Assembly (NCBI GenBank): GCA_948474755.1
Contig: CAOLHI010002564.1
Coordinates: forward strand, 124,001-188,000
Direction: 5' to 3'
From: Ctenosaura bakeri
Taxonomy: Eukaryota > Chordata > Lepidosauria > Squamata > Iguanidae
DNA: 64,000 nt
Part shown: one piece after another, positions 1-10,971 of the stretch
Position numbering within the stretch: position 1 is the first letter of the stretch
Layout: each line of letters starts with the position of its first letter
Notes under the pieces: model-generated
The model's input: the letters and a program-made list of their open reading frames with translations, nothing else
What the model was told of the DNA's origin: nothing
Databases searched by the model: none
Position numbers and translations under genes: made by a program

Positions 1-514
1 CTCACCTTTGACTAAGTCTGCTAGGACTTGCAATCCAGCAATGTCAGGCAAGCTAGGATTCTCAGCACTGCAGCCGAGCCCCAGGAAGTATAAGTACTAT
101 GTACCAAAAGAAAATGTCTAAAATAAATAGGAATAAGAGAGTATTCAAATATGTAATTTCCCTAGTTGCAATCTGGTGTGGTATAGTCTTCTCTGCCCTT
201 GTTGGGCATCTATCATTCCATTCTGCTCCATGTTTCTAAACCAGAACTCAGCCTTTAAAGAAGATCATGCTGCAGCATGGAACTTTAGGCTATTCTCCCC
301 ATAGAAAAAGATTGGATAAACGACACATAATCACCAAGTTGTTTTCGAGCTCCTCAAGTGCTTCAGGTTCCTTGGACCACTCTTTCTTTGCTCCCCCCCT
401 CCAATTTCTTCTTTCTAAGATTGCCAATTCATCTTTTAAACAGGTTGCAGGAACTCCTGTCCTTCGACAAAATATAACATAAATCCTGTTTTTCAAAACA
501 GAAGTGGAAGTCCA
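1..514. other. Unassigned non-coding DNA
   Basis: AT-rich sequence with no convincing exon, repeat end or RNA gene. Short ORFs on both strands (about 70 codons) lack recognisable protein features and overlap each other, as expected by chance. Confidence 0.6.
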
Positions 515-592
515 TCCACTTTTATTTATTTATTTATTTATTTGTATCCCGCCTCTCCATACGGATCGAGGCGGCGAACAAATAGCACGTAT
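515..592 (-). repeat. L2/CR1-type LINE 3' tail fragment
   Basis: A run of TTTA units is followed by GTATCCCGCCTCTCC and GAGGCGGCGAACAA. This is the reverse complement of the widespread squamate LINE/SINE 3' end in which a GGCGGGATA box precedes an ATAAA-rich tail. Only about 80 bp remain, so the exact family is uncertain. Confidence 0.65.
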
Positions 593-2017
593 TCTGAGTG
601 TTTGTTTTTATTTTGTTTCGTTTTACATTTTTTGCAGTTTGTCTGGCTTCCAGAGTGTCCCAGGGCAGGAAATTAAACTCTGGACACAGCATGGTTGGCC
701 ACTCCTGCCACAGCAAGTGATCCACTTTTTAAAACACTTGCTGGCTGAGGCAAGTCTTCTTTTGATTGTTTTTGCTTCAGTTTTTATGTAAAGTTATTTT
801 ACATGGATTTGCGGGTGTTCGTGCCTAATTCCTGTCTTGTTCTGGTTGCTTTTGTACCAGTTTTCTAAGATCATATGTTTGTATATGTTTAATGGAGTTT
901 TGTAGAGTCATCACATCACTGTTTTTGAGTTGTCCGATCATTTTTGTCATCTGATTTGCAGTGATTTGCTGCTGCCGCTATCACTACTGCCACTGCTGAA
1001 ACAAAACCTAAGTGCTGCATAGGTTTGTTCAATGACAGCAGGCACAGTCCTACTATGATTTTTAAAAAGCACCAAACCTTTAATTAAAAGTTTCCTGCTT
1101 ATTTAATTTCTTCCATTTCATTGTTGCTAGTCAATTGCCTCTTATGTAGCCAGTTTCTGCCCAGTCTGGTTTTCTAAAATGTTAAAGTGAAATTACACTC
1201 TTTAAATTTAAGAAAAATTAAAAAATCCATTATCAAATAATACCCATTAACAAAATCAAAAATGAAAGATAACCCATTGAACTGCATAAGCCAATGAAAT
1301 AAATGGTGACACCACATTCACCCAAACTAGGAAGACCTATAACACGATGAACCTCTAAGCAGAAAGGTTTGAATTAACATTGGAAAGGACCCTTCTAAGT
1401 TCTAAAGTGTGAGGTCACTTTGAAAGTGCCAAGTGTTAAAACTTAATAAAATTTAAATAGCAAAATAAAACAGTTACTCATGAGTCCCAATTCTGGGGAA
1501 AAAATAGGATATCAATCAAGGTGGTAATGATGATGATGACTATGATGACGATGACGACAACGACGACAATGAATTTAACTGTCCTCCCATTTTTATTTTT
1601 ATTTTTTTGAAAACAACATACCATTTGTAAATATATAACTAAAACTACAAGTGCTGCATAAATCTCATAAACCTTGTAATCATTGGATATACTACTTGAG
1701 CAGCCAATGTGCAAACACCACATTTCACAATGTGATGAGCAGGTCAGGCAAAAAAAGACACCTGAAATACATCATTGTTATGATTTTCTGTCATTGTGTC
1801 AGTCAGATATGACATCTTCTCCTCTTCTTGATGTCAGCAGTGGCAAGACCGAACAGTGATGAATCTGCTTCTCTTGACATCCCAGGCAAGCTGACTATAT
1901 TCTCAGATTCAATCCAGATTTTTATTACTTCTAGATCTACTAGGAAGAGACGCTTTTGTAATCATTGTGGTCTGCTCAGCTTCTGTGATAATGGCATCTT
2001 GCCATTATCCTGTTTTT
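593..2017. other. Unassigned non-coding DNA with a GAY-type simple repeat
   Basis: No gene recognised. Positions 1,525-1,572 hold an impure trinucleotide array of GAT/GAC units (tgatgatgatgac, then gacgacaacgacgac). On the minus strand it makes a short ORF with a poly-Val/Ile stretch, which is an artefact of the array. Confidence 0.6.
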
Positions 2018-2208
2018 GGCCATTTCTGCACTAGACTGTTATAGTGCTATTAAGGCCCCTCCCTTAACTGGAAATTTCAGGATTCCATAGGATGTTGAAA
2101 AAACCTCAGGATTCCTCAAAGGCCCCTCCCTAAACTGCAAACTTTAGGATTCCACAGGATGTTGAAAGTGGAATAATAGCACTATAACAGTCTAGTGTGG
2201 AAATGGCC
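2018..2208. mobile_element. Palindromic Harbinger-like MITE, copy A
   Basis: It starts GGCCATTTCTGCACTAGAC and ends with the complementary arm GTCTAGTGTGGAAATGGCC. The inner arms carry the family boxes TTATAGTGCTATTA, GGATTCCATAGGATGTTG and CCCTCCCTAAACTGC. The centre holds an imperfect extra copy of the inner arm. It has no coding capacity. The flanks (TTT / TTC) give only two of three matching target bases. Family assignment rests on the better-preserved copies elsewhere in the window. Confidence 0.85.
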
Positions 2209-3140
2209 TTCATTATGTCAACAACCCATAATCATAACTGGATAAGCAAGCTTAGTGTCCAGTTAACAAAGGGTTAAGTCAAACACTTAGGGAACAGCTT
2301 GACACAGGAGCTCCAGAGGACTTCGAGAGACACTCTTGCTCCACCCCTGAGCTACAAGGGTTTGGAAACATTTAATGTTGAATCTCAAGGTTAAAAAAGA
2401 CAGCATCACAATGGATGAGGCTCATTGGAGTTTGGGCCACCCCTGGAACTGGGGGTTTAGCCAGGACTGAAGATACATTTTAAGTGAGTAGTGAGAGAAG
2501 TGCCCAGTTTAGATTCATTATGGAAAGTTTTTGTTTCTTTTGGACCAGGCAGACCTTTATCTTAAAGTGTTTCTGAAACTTTGTAGGCTCATTATATTTG
2601 AACTTGGACTTGGAGAGTGATACCACTCTCTAATAGAATGTAACATCTCATTTAGAGTGAAAGCTTTTCCCCTTCCTTTTTATCATTGCTAGCAACACAG
2701 GGCATGAGTGTTTTAAGGTTTTAAGACAGCAAACAGCCTTTAAAAGCTTCCAAATAATACTGGCATACAAACAAGCAATGACAACTGTTTTTGGAGGAAA
2801 AACACTCTTGAGAATGGCTTATTTTTATAGTTACTGTAAACAACCGAGAGAGGTTTCTATTATAGAGTGGCATATAAATATTGCTAATAAATAATTTAAA
2901 AAACAATTGTAAGTGCACATAGGAGACCATCTGGTCACAGCTGTTTACATTGTCTTTGGTCATATTATGATAATGGATGATTTTAGGCTTACTTGCATTT
3001 TCTGATAGTGCTACATCTCTACAAACAGAAGAAAGGAGAAGCACTGTGTTTCTTTGGCACGTAACTAACAAGTGTCAACTCTCTATGAAAACCCCAAATG
3101 CTGCTTTTCATATGTGTAGGTCTGTGTGTAATCTCCGGTA
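2209..3140. other. Unassigned DNA with a short LINE-tail fragment
   Basis: No gene recognised. Around 2,845-2,905 the sequence GAGTGGCATATAAATATTGCTAATAAATAA resembles the plus-strand 3' end of an L2/CR1-type LINE. The 116-codon minus-strand ORF at 2,721-3,071 has no recognisable motif and overlaps this tail. Confidence 0.5.
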
Positions 3141-3974
3141 TGGCACCCTGGGTGGGGGCCCCCAGATATCACTTTGATATCATCTAATTCGGCGTTAGCT
3201 GGACCTGCTTTCAGTCACCTCACTCCACGTGTTTGCGAGGTTCTCCGGACAAGCACGGACATGAGTGTGGCCACTAATTGCTTTCACATTCCAGACTCTT
3301 TTGAGGCCAGCAACCCAAGCTTCGCTCCTAGCTTCAGGGAACTTCCCACGTGCAAACTTCACAGTAGCTGTGTGGCTCTCAGCAGAGCCAGTCCAGTAAA
3401 CAAGACAGTTAAACTATTGTCATCAAGCGTTAAGCTCATCATGTTAAATTTGATCTTTCCAAATCCTTTGTCCAGTGCCAAAACTTCTTTTGTTCTCACC
3501 TGGCTTGCCATAGCCGAGAGGCACAAACTCCCCTATAAAAACCCCTCATTTTCAAACGGTCTTCGGATCACCCTGGACTTCCATCTCACCTTGCTGCCTG
3601 TTGTCTAAGGAACTCCCCTCAGCCAGCCATGCTGAGCTTTCTTCTTTGGAACCCCATCTCTCTTCCTCCAGGACAATGAGACCAGGTGTCGTATTGCCTA
3701 CCCTTAAGCTCTCCAATTCTGTTTCCCAGTTAGTTAGTACGTGTGTGTGTTATTTATTTCCTGTTGTTTTTCAATAAAACTGTTATTTTTGGTTACTTTA
3801 AACTGGTGTGCCTGTTTCCTGACCCGAAGCCGTAGACATTGGGTTTAAAGATCCTTGCAAAGTTACCCTGCCTCTCGTTAGTCAAAAGAGTATTCCAGCT
3901 AATTTTCCTCTTAATTGGTATTTTATTTGGCAATCTGGCGCCCCTCCCGGGACCCCCCAAATCACAGGGTAACA
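3141..3974 (+). mobile_element. Solo LTR, family 1, copy 1
   Basis: This is a plus-strand LTR of about 834 bp, homologous along its length to those at 51,948-52,806 (plus) and 40,503-41,391 (minus). Shared landmarks in order are TTGATATCA, CTCCACGTGTTTGCGAGG, CCGGACAAGCACG, a TATA box (CTATAAAAA near 3,533), AATAAA at about 3,773, GTTACCCTGCCTCTCGTTAG, CTCCCGGGACC and the terminal CAGGGTAACA. The 5' end is eroded (TGGCAC instead of TGTTAC). Flanks CGGTA / TGTGG do not match, so the target duplication is lost or the 5' edge is misplaced. No gag or pol follows. Confidence 0.85.
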
Positions 3975-4067
3975 TGTGGGCAGGGAACACAGAGCAGGAT
4001 TCTAGTTTGCTTCTTTCTGACATGTTAAACAGATTTTCTTTAACTAGCTTCTTGGCTAGTGGTTTGT

Positions 4068-4252
4068 TACTGTGTGCTATCAAGTTGTTTCTGACTTATG
4101 GAAACCCTAAGGTGAACCTATCACAAGGTTTTCTGAAGCTGTGAGTATGTGATGCACCCAAAGTCACCCAGTGGGTTGCCCATGGCCAAGCAGGGAGTCA
4201 AACCCTGGTTTCCAGGGTTGTAGTTCAGCACTCAAACCAATAGTGGTACATT
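4068..4252 (-). mobile_element. Sauria-type tRNA SINE (BovB-tailed)
   Basis: Read on the minus strand: a tRNA-like head (CCACTATTGGTTTGAGTGCTG, a B-box-like region around AACCCTGG/GGTTTGACTCCC), then CCATGGGCAACCCACTGGGTGAC and a 3' end containing AGGTTCACCTTAGGGTTTCC and AAGTCAGAAACAACTTG. That 3' end is shared with the SINE at 9,451-9,636. The ACAACAA tail is mostly gone. A CR1 relic begins about 50 bp downstream. Confidence 0.8.
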
Positions 4253-4299
4253 GGTGAAAAAGTTACCAGTTGTTGTAGTTTATCTGGAACCTTACAAAT

Positions 4300-5400
4300 C
4301 ACAGAATCATAGAGTTGAAAAAGACCCCAGGGGCCATCGAGTCCAACCCCGTGCTATGCAGGAACACCCATCAAAGCATTCCCAACAGATGGCCATCCAG
4401 CTTCTGCTTAAAAACCTCCAAAGAAGGAGACTCTACCACATTTCAAGGCAGCACATTCCACTGCCAGACAGCTCTGACCGTCAGGAAGTTGTTCCTGAGG
4501 TTCAAGCAGAATCTCCTTTTCTGCAGCTTGAATCCATTGCTCCTTGTCCTAGTCTCCGAAGCAGCAGACAACAAGCCTGCTCCCTCCTCAACATGTCATC
4601 CCTTCAAATATTTAAACATGGCTATCATGTCCTCTCTTAACCTTCTCTTCTGCAGACTAAACTTCCCCAGCTCCCTAAGCTGTAGGGCATGGCTTCCAGA
4701 CCCTTCACCATTTTGGTCGCCCTCCTCTGGACACGTTCCAGCTTGTTGATATCGCTCTTGAACTGAGGTGCCCAGAACTGGACACAGTATTCCCAATGAG
4801 GCCTAACCAATGCAGAATAGAGTGGTACCATTACCTCCCTTGATCTAGACACCATACTCCTATTGATGCAACCAAGAATCATGTTGGTTTTCTTGGGTGC
4901 TGCATCAAACTGCTGACTAATGTTCAGCTTGTGATCTACCAAGATTCCTAGATCCCTTTCACACATACTGCTATCCAGCCACGCGTCCCCCATCCTATAT
5001 TTGAGTATTCCATTTTTTCTGCCTAAGTGTAGGACCTTACATTTCTCTCTGTTGAAATTCATTTTGTTAGCTTTGGCCCAACTCTCCAAGCTGTCAAGGT
5101 CATTTTGAATTTTGATCCTGTCCTCTGGTGTATTAGCAACCCCTCCCAATTTGGTATCATCTGCAAATTTGATCAGCATGCTCCCCACTCCTTCCTCCAA
5201 GTCATTGATGAAGATGTTGTATAGCACTGGGCCCAGGACAGAACCTTGTGGCACCCTACTAGTCACTTCTCTCCAGGATGAAAAGCAGCTATTGGTGATC
5301 ACCCTTTGGGTTTGGTTGGTCAACCAATTACCAATCCGCCTAACAGTAGCTCTGTCCAGCCTGCATTTTACTAGCTTCTTTGCAAGAATGCCATGTCATA
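4300..5400 (-). pseudogene. CR1 LINE, 3' part of ORF2 (reverse transcriptase) and 3' UTR
   Basis: This is a 5'-truncated, dead CR1 non-LTR retrotransposon. The minus-strand ORF at 4,637-5,323 (228 aa) reads through the RT palm and thumb: VPQGSVLGPVLYNIFINDL, then the catalytic FADDTKL, then NFNREKCKVLHLG and ERVQRRATKMVKGLE. After a frameshift near 4,790 the C-terminus continues as FSLQKRRLREDMIAMFKYLKG. The 3' UTR ends at about 4,300 with the CR1-typical complement of CAGAATCATAGAGTTG followed by CATCGAGTCCAACCC. The endonuclease and N-terminal RT are absent, the usual result of incomplete reverse transcription. Recognition is firm; only the 5' edge is approximate. Confidence 0.93.
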
Positions 5401-6999
5401 TTGTGAAATATTGACTGGACCATTTTGTGGGCTGCTAGGCAAACTCTATATATGTCAGTATCAGAAACTTTTAAAAAAAATATCACCCAGGGCTGGATGG
5501 TATAACTTGTCTTATTGAATATCTTTCACTTATACTAACATTATATGATAACTAAGCATGATATCTTACAATTTTAGTGAAAATTTCCCCAAAAGTTACA
5601 TTAGTACATTTTATGGGGAAAGATAGCTATGGTGAATACATCCTGTTTTGCTTAGTCAGCTGAAAGGTTCTAACTGGATAAAAGAGTTGTTTAAAATTAG
5701 AGTAAAAGAGTTCTATAAATTTATGGGTTACTGGTGACCCCACTGATAATCTGTGGTAATGTTATAGAAAGTTGGTAAATTGCCTGTAATGGAAATAGGG
5801 AAAATTGATTTTTTAAAAACATGTTTTATTTTTGCAGAACATCTTCAGATCTAAGCCTCTATAGACATGGTGGGTGACTAATAAATTTAAAAACCATTTG
5901 GTGGAGTACTGACGAAAGAACCATCCTAGCATTATATCAAGTGCTTTCAGTTATCTCAGGAAGACAATTGATCCCAGAAGCTGTAAGAATAAAAATATAT
6001 TTTCTCCCAAATTTCTGTGTCCCCTGCCCCTGACACACCATATGGTGATTCACACTTTATCATAGTGGACTGGAAGAAGGAGTTGTGAAAGACTTAAATA
6101 AAAAATTTGTGAAAGTTCTTCCAGTGGTTTCACAGTGTGATTCACCCTCTTGTTGATGGAACATTAAGTTGCAGCAACATACTGAAAACTAATGTACCAG
6201 TAGCACTGAAAGATCCCAGGGTGAACTCTGTGGCTAACTTATCTCCAAAGAAGTGGTTGTTTTTCAGCTGAATATTACTGGTAGCATATCATTGTTTGTT
6301 GATACAGTCAAATACGTACAGGTTTGGTCACTGATTTTCTTTCTTTCTTTTGTCTTGGCAAGCAGGATCATAATTATTAAAATAAGACAAGCAGATCATG
6401 TTTCCTCTTACATGTTTTGCATTCTTTGGATTGGGAGAATTAGCTTTACAAGGAGAGCCAGGAACCTACTACTGCCTGCACAATGGAAGCTCTTATTACT
6501 ACCCCTGTTCGTGTGTGTGTGCGTATGTGTGTGAGTGTGAGTGTGTGTGTGAGAGAGATTGTATCTCCTTAAAATAGGCTGGTTGCTGAATTGCCAGGAA
6601 AAGGTGCATAAAGCGTAACTGTTGGTTTGTGAGTGTATGTGTGTATGTGTATAATGAGCAAAACTTAAATCACGGCATTAAAATGCTCGCTGACAAGCTG
6701 TCAAGATAACAAGCTAATTATTGCTAGCACATGGTGTCTAAAAGCAGCTAAGTACTTTGCTGGAAAATATACATTCAAAACAACTAATCAACCTGAAGAA
6801 AGGGAATGGGAGCAGTTATCATCCCACTGGAAAAAAAAATCAAAACCTGCTTTGATTTTAATGAATCAGGATTCCTTATGGACAAACTCACTCAGCTTCA
6901 AGGTTCTGAGCATACAGCTTAACAGTTTCTAAAAGCTAGTATACGATGAAATTTGTGAAAGAGAGGTATCTACAAATGTGTCACCTTCTCACATAATTT
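5401..6999. other. Unassigned AT-rich DNA with a GT microsatellite
   Basis: No exon or transposon end recognised. Positions 6,509-6,557 are an interrupted (GT)n tract (gtgtgtgtgtgcgtatgtgtgtgag...), with weaker GT runs near 6,630-6,650. Confidence 0.55.
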
Positions 7000-9330
7000 T
7001 TTTCCCAATTAATTTTTATTGAAGTTTTGAATAAAAAATAAAAATCCCCCCTGCTTCCAAGCATCTTTTTTCCAGTTGAATCTGAGTTTACATTCCATAC
7101 ATACATTGTTTCTATTTAACAAACAACCTTACGCTATTACTTTTAACATTGTTACATTGCAGCTTATGCTTTATCTTTTACAACATTAATTTACCTTATC
7201 CGCCTTTTCAACAATCTTTCATTATTTCTTCTCTTTCTTATTCTATAATCCAATTGAACACTTCTTGCCATTCTCTTTCAAAGCTCTGGATTGGCTTGTT
7301 TTTAAGTGAAAAAGTTAACTTTTCTATCGCTACCATATCCAGGACTTTTAATTTCCATTCTTTTATATCAATATACTTTCTTTCTTTCCAATATTGAGCA
7401 TATGTCAATCTTGCATCAGTTATTACATATAACAATGTCTTTTGATGAGATCTTATTTCTCTTTGTTGCCCTAACATATTTAACAAATAAAATTCTGGCT
7501 TCATTTCAAAATTTAATCCATACATTCTTTGAATTTCATCATGTATTTCTTTCCAAAACTTTCTTGCTACCTTACATTTCCAACAATTTCCATCCTCATT
7601 TTTAATTTTTTTTTTCAATCTTTCAGGTGTCATGTACCATCTATGTAACATTTTATAAAAATTTTCCCTTAGATTTAGACTTGTGTAAATTTTACATCTG
7701 TCTTCCATGCCCTCACCTGTATATCCAATCAATTGGGTGTCCAATATTTTGAGCCCATCTAACCATATTGTCTTTAGCAATCTCTGATTCCATTTCTCTT
7801 TGCAACAATATTTTATAAAATCTAGAAATTCTCTTTTTCTGATCCCCTTTCATCAATACATCTAATTCATTTTCATTTCTTTCAAACCCATATAATTTTT
7901 GATCCATCTTAAATCTCTCTTTTAATTGTCTCCATGGGAACCAGTTAAATCCATGACCCAGTTCTTTTAATTCCTCTTCTGTACGCATTCTTAACTTATC
8001 TCCATCCCATTTCAACAACTCTTAATACGTCAATAAATTCCCTTGTTTTGTTGGAGCAATTTTAAATGCTTCTTGGGGTGAGGTCCACAACAGAAGTCTT
8101 CTGTAGAATTTATGCTTTATTTGTATCCACACTTTCAATAAAGTCTTTCGGATACAATGATTGTTAAAGTCATTATTTACAATTGCTTTATGATGACATA
8201 AGTATCTGTGCCAACCAAATCTGTTGTTTATTCCTTTAATTTCTTTTATTGTTGTATTCTCCACTTGAATCCATTCTTTTATTGTTTCTAAACAGCATGC
8301 TTGGTAATAGATTTTCAACGATGGCACATCAAAACCTCCTCTCTCCTTTGCATCTCGTAATATTTTAAATCTTATTCTTGATTTCTTGCCTTGCCAAATA
8401 AACTTCCGTAACTCTTTTTCCCATTCTTTAAAAATCTTCTCTCTTCCTATTATCGGTAAATTTTGGAAGAGAAACATTAACTTAGGCAATAAGGACATTT
8501 TAAAAGCATCTATTCTTCCTAGGAGAGACAAGTTCATGTACATCCATTTTTCCATTTTACTTTGGATCTCCTTCCATGTCTTCACATAGTTATTATCAAA
8601 TAACTCTTGATTTTTATTTGTTATTATTATTCCTAGGTATTTCATTTTTTTTACAATTTGACATCCGGATCTCTTTTCCAAATCCTCTTGTTCTTTTTTT
8701 GTTATATTTAAAGTCATCATCTTTGTCTTTTCTTTATTTATCTTGTATCCAGCTATTTGTCCATATTTTTGCAGTTTCCATCAACCTCTGTATAGATTCT
8801 TGTGGTTCCTCAAGAAATATTATTACATCATCAGCAAAGGCTTTATATTTTATTTCCTTTATTTTTAGACCTTTTATCTGTGGATCTTCATTTATTATTA
8901 TCATTAATATCTCTATTACTATTATAAATAATAATGGTGATAGTGGGCACCCTTGCCGTACCCCCTTCTTTATTTCAAAGCTTTGTGTTTTATCTCCATT
9001 TATTATTAACTTCGCTGATTGATCTTGGTATATTATCTCCAACCATTTACAAAATGTTTCTCGCAGGCCATATTCCTTTAAAGTATAATGCATAAAGCCC
9101 CAGGAAAACATTATTGAAAGCTTTCTCTGTATCCAATGAAATAATAGCTATCTTCTTTCCTGGGTTTTTATCATAATATTCAATTGCATTCAATAAAGTT
9201 CTGATATTATTCTTCATTTGTCTGCCTGTGAGAAAACCTGTTTGTCCTTCCTGTATTTTATCCTGTATTACGTCACATAGTTTGATTTTTAAGGTAGATT
9301 TTGTGAGTTGCAACTGATCCAAGAACTTTT
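7000..9330 (-). pseudogene. L1 LINE ORF2 relic (RT to C-terminus) and 3' UTR
   Basis: A 5'-truncated L1 on the minus strand, readable as broken ORFs at 9,047-9,322, 8,734-9,111, 8,022-8,720, 7,713-8,018 and 7,238-7,780. In order: ISLDTEKAFNNV (first RT aspartate block), KKGVRQGCPLSPLLF, the catalytic FADDVIIF, KYLGIIITN, then the L1 C-terminal hallmarks LLGRIDAFKMSLLPKLMFLF and LRKFIWQGKKSRIRF, ending with FSLKNKPIQSFEREW. Frameshifts near 9,110, 8,725, 8,020 and 7,750 make it non-functional. The minus-strand 3' UTR is A-rich down to about 7,000. The APE endonuclease and ORF1 are absent. Confidence 0.93.
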
Positions 9331-9450
9331 GAAATTCCTGCTTGTGTTTCCTTTTGCTGGGCTACATAAATGTTGCTTTAGACAAGGTGGTGGTAAATAG
9401 ACTGAAAATCCAGAGGAAGTGTTTAGTGGTTTATAATGATTTTCCACAAG

Positions 9451-9636
9451 AGTCAGTGTGGTTTGGCAGCTTGAACGTGACCCTGGAGACAGAGGTTCAG
9501 TTCCCTGCTTGGCCATGGGAACCCACTGGATGACCTTGGGTGCATCACACACCCTCAGCTCCAGAAAACCCAGTGATAGGTTCACCTTAGGGTAACCATA
9601 CATCAGAAATGACCAGAAGGCACACAACAACAACAA
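9451..9636 (+). mobile_element. Sauria-type tRNA SINE
   Basis: The plus-strand head reads AGTCAGTGTGGTTTGGCAGC, with a B-box-like AGAGGTTCAGTTCCC, followed by TTGGCCATGGGAACCCACTGGATGACC, the conserved GATAGGTTCACCTTAGGGT block and the terminal (ACA)n at 9,623-9,636. The tRNA head plus BovB-like 3' end is the Sauria SINE architecture. A BovB fragment follows directly downstream. Confidence 0.85.
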
Positions 9637-10213
9637 AGTGGTTTTGCATACCTTGGCTCAGTCATTAATCAGAATGGAGCCTGCAGTCAAGAAATCAGAA
9701 GAAAACTAAGACTTAGAAGGAGCTATGAAAGAACTAGAAGTATGAAGATATGTCATTGAATACTAAACTTAGAATGGTCCATGCCATGGTATTTCCAATT
9801 TCTATATATAGTTGTGAAAGCTGGACAGTGAAGAAAGCTAATAGGAAGAAAATCAACTCAATTCGAAAGGTGGTGCTGGAGAAGAGTTCTACAGATATCC
9901 TGGACTGTTAAAAAGACAAATGAATGGGTCCTAGAGCAAATCAAGTCTGAACTCTCTCTAGAAGCCAAGATGATTAAACTTTGGTCGTGAGAAGATGTGA
10001 CTCAGTAGAAAAGACAATAATGCTTGGTAAGGTAGAAGGCAGTAGGAAAAAAAGGAAGATCACATTATCAATGCATTGGATCAAACAAGGAAGACACATC
10101 TCTGAATCTGCAAAACCCAAGCAGGGCGGTTGAGGACAGGGCGACTTGGTGATCTCTTTTCCATATGGTTGCCATAAATTGAAGTCCACTTGATAGCAGT
10201 TAACAGCAACAAA
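9637..10213 (+). pseudogene. BovB (RTE clade) LINE, ORF2 C-terminus and 3' end
   Basis: Conceptual plus-strand translation, moving between frames, gives YLGSVINQNG, then YSCESWTVKKA (about 9,805-9,838), WCWRRVLQISWTVKKTNEW, LEAKMIKLWS and LGKVEG/RRKRK-like blocks, then a VAIN-x-SPLDS end and a GTTAACAGCAACAA 3' terminus near 10,213. These are the C-terminal landmarks of BovB/RTE ORF2. At least three frameshifts and internal stops show that it is dead. BovB is the family known for horizontal spread between squamates and ruminants, and it is the likely source of machinery for SINEs sharing its 3' end. Confidence 0.85.
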
Positions 10214-10342
10214 ATAGAAGTGACTTTTGCCACATAAATTCAGGCCCTCCTTGGAATTTCTGAGAACAGTGGAATTAATCACAATTATACCTATTTCCTA
10301 CTCAAAACCTAATAGTGCCTTCCCATCTTTCCCACTCTTGTG
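10214..10342. other. Junction between BovB end and gypsy relic
   Basis: About 130 bp between the BovB 3' terminus and the last recognisable gypsy RT/RNase H sequence. The minus strand may carry more RNase H, but too many changes have accumulated to say. Confidence 0.4.
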
Positions 10343-10970
10343 TTAATATACCCTAATACTTGAGCTAGAGGCATGCATTTGCACCACGAAAGGTAGTTTA
10401 AAGTCCAGGACCCAAAGAACATGGTGTCTACAGAAGTGGAGTTTTAAAGCATCAAAGGCCTTGTGGAGTATTAAGGCATTAAAGCATTCAATGGTCCCCA
10501 TTTTATTTGCCTGGGAACCTGCTTCCACATCAGATCCTTCAATGAGGAGGCCAGGAAAATAAAGTCAGGCACAAGTAATCTGTAGTACTCAGCTAGGCCC
10601 AGAAACTGTTGCATCTCTCTTGGCATTAAGGATTGCCCATTGGGAAACCTTATCTACTTTGCCCCCAATCGATTGAAATTCCCTGTTGCCTACTACATGA
10701 CCTAGATACTATACTTGTTTGTGGGTGATGGTATAGGGTGCTGTGAGATTCCCTACATGCTCTTTCCGCATAGAGCTATAAATGATATCATCAGTGCTAT
10801 CGGCTACATAGCCACACAGCTGCACCAATGTTTTATCCATAATGTGCTGAAATGTGGCAGTACCACATAACCCAAAAGAGATGTGTTCAAAATGAAAACA
10901 AAGAGAGCAAAAGTCTCTTTCTCATTAGCCTCGGGGGTTAATGGCTTCTGCCAGTATCCTTTTGTTAAAC
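10343..10970 (-). pseudogene. gypsy reverse transcriptase / RNase H start
   Basis: Minus-strand blocks spread over several frames: LTKGYWQKPLTPEANEKETF (10,905-10,970; the usual catalytic Asp of FLDLTKGYWQ is Gly), FEHISFGL...ATFQHIMDKTL, GYVADSTDDIIYSS (about 10,772-10,813, the YxDD box, now TDD), MQQFLGLAEYYRLLVPDF (about 10,570-10,630), and AFDALKLHF...VVQMHASS, the RT/RNase H boundary in ORF 10,343-10,528. The first third of RT (fingers) is missing. Its place is taken directly by integrase sequence, so an internal deletion is likely. Not functional. Confidence 0.85.
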
Positions 10971-10971
10971 C

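Noticed and set aside
3174..3608. 144-codon plus-strand ORF
   Set aside because: It lies wholly inside the LTR, includes its U3 and TATA region, and is not conserved as an ORF in the other two copies.
4251..5414. Plus-strand ORFs of 100-144 codons over the CR1 region
   Set aside because: They are antisense shadows of the minus-strand CR1 RT and 3' UTR.
8576..9022. 148-codon plus-strand ORF rich in Ile/Ser/Leu
   Set aside because: Antisense of the L1 ORF2 RT domain.
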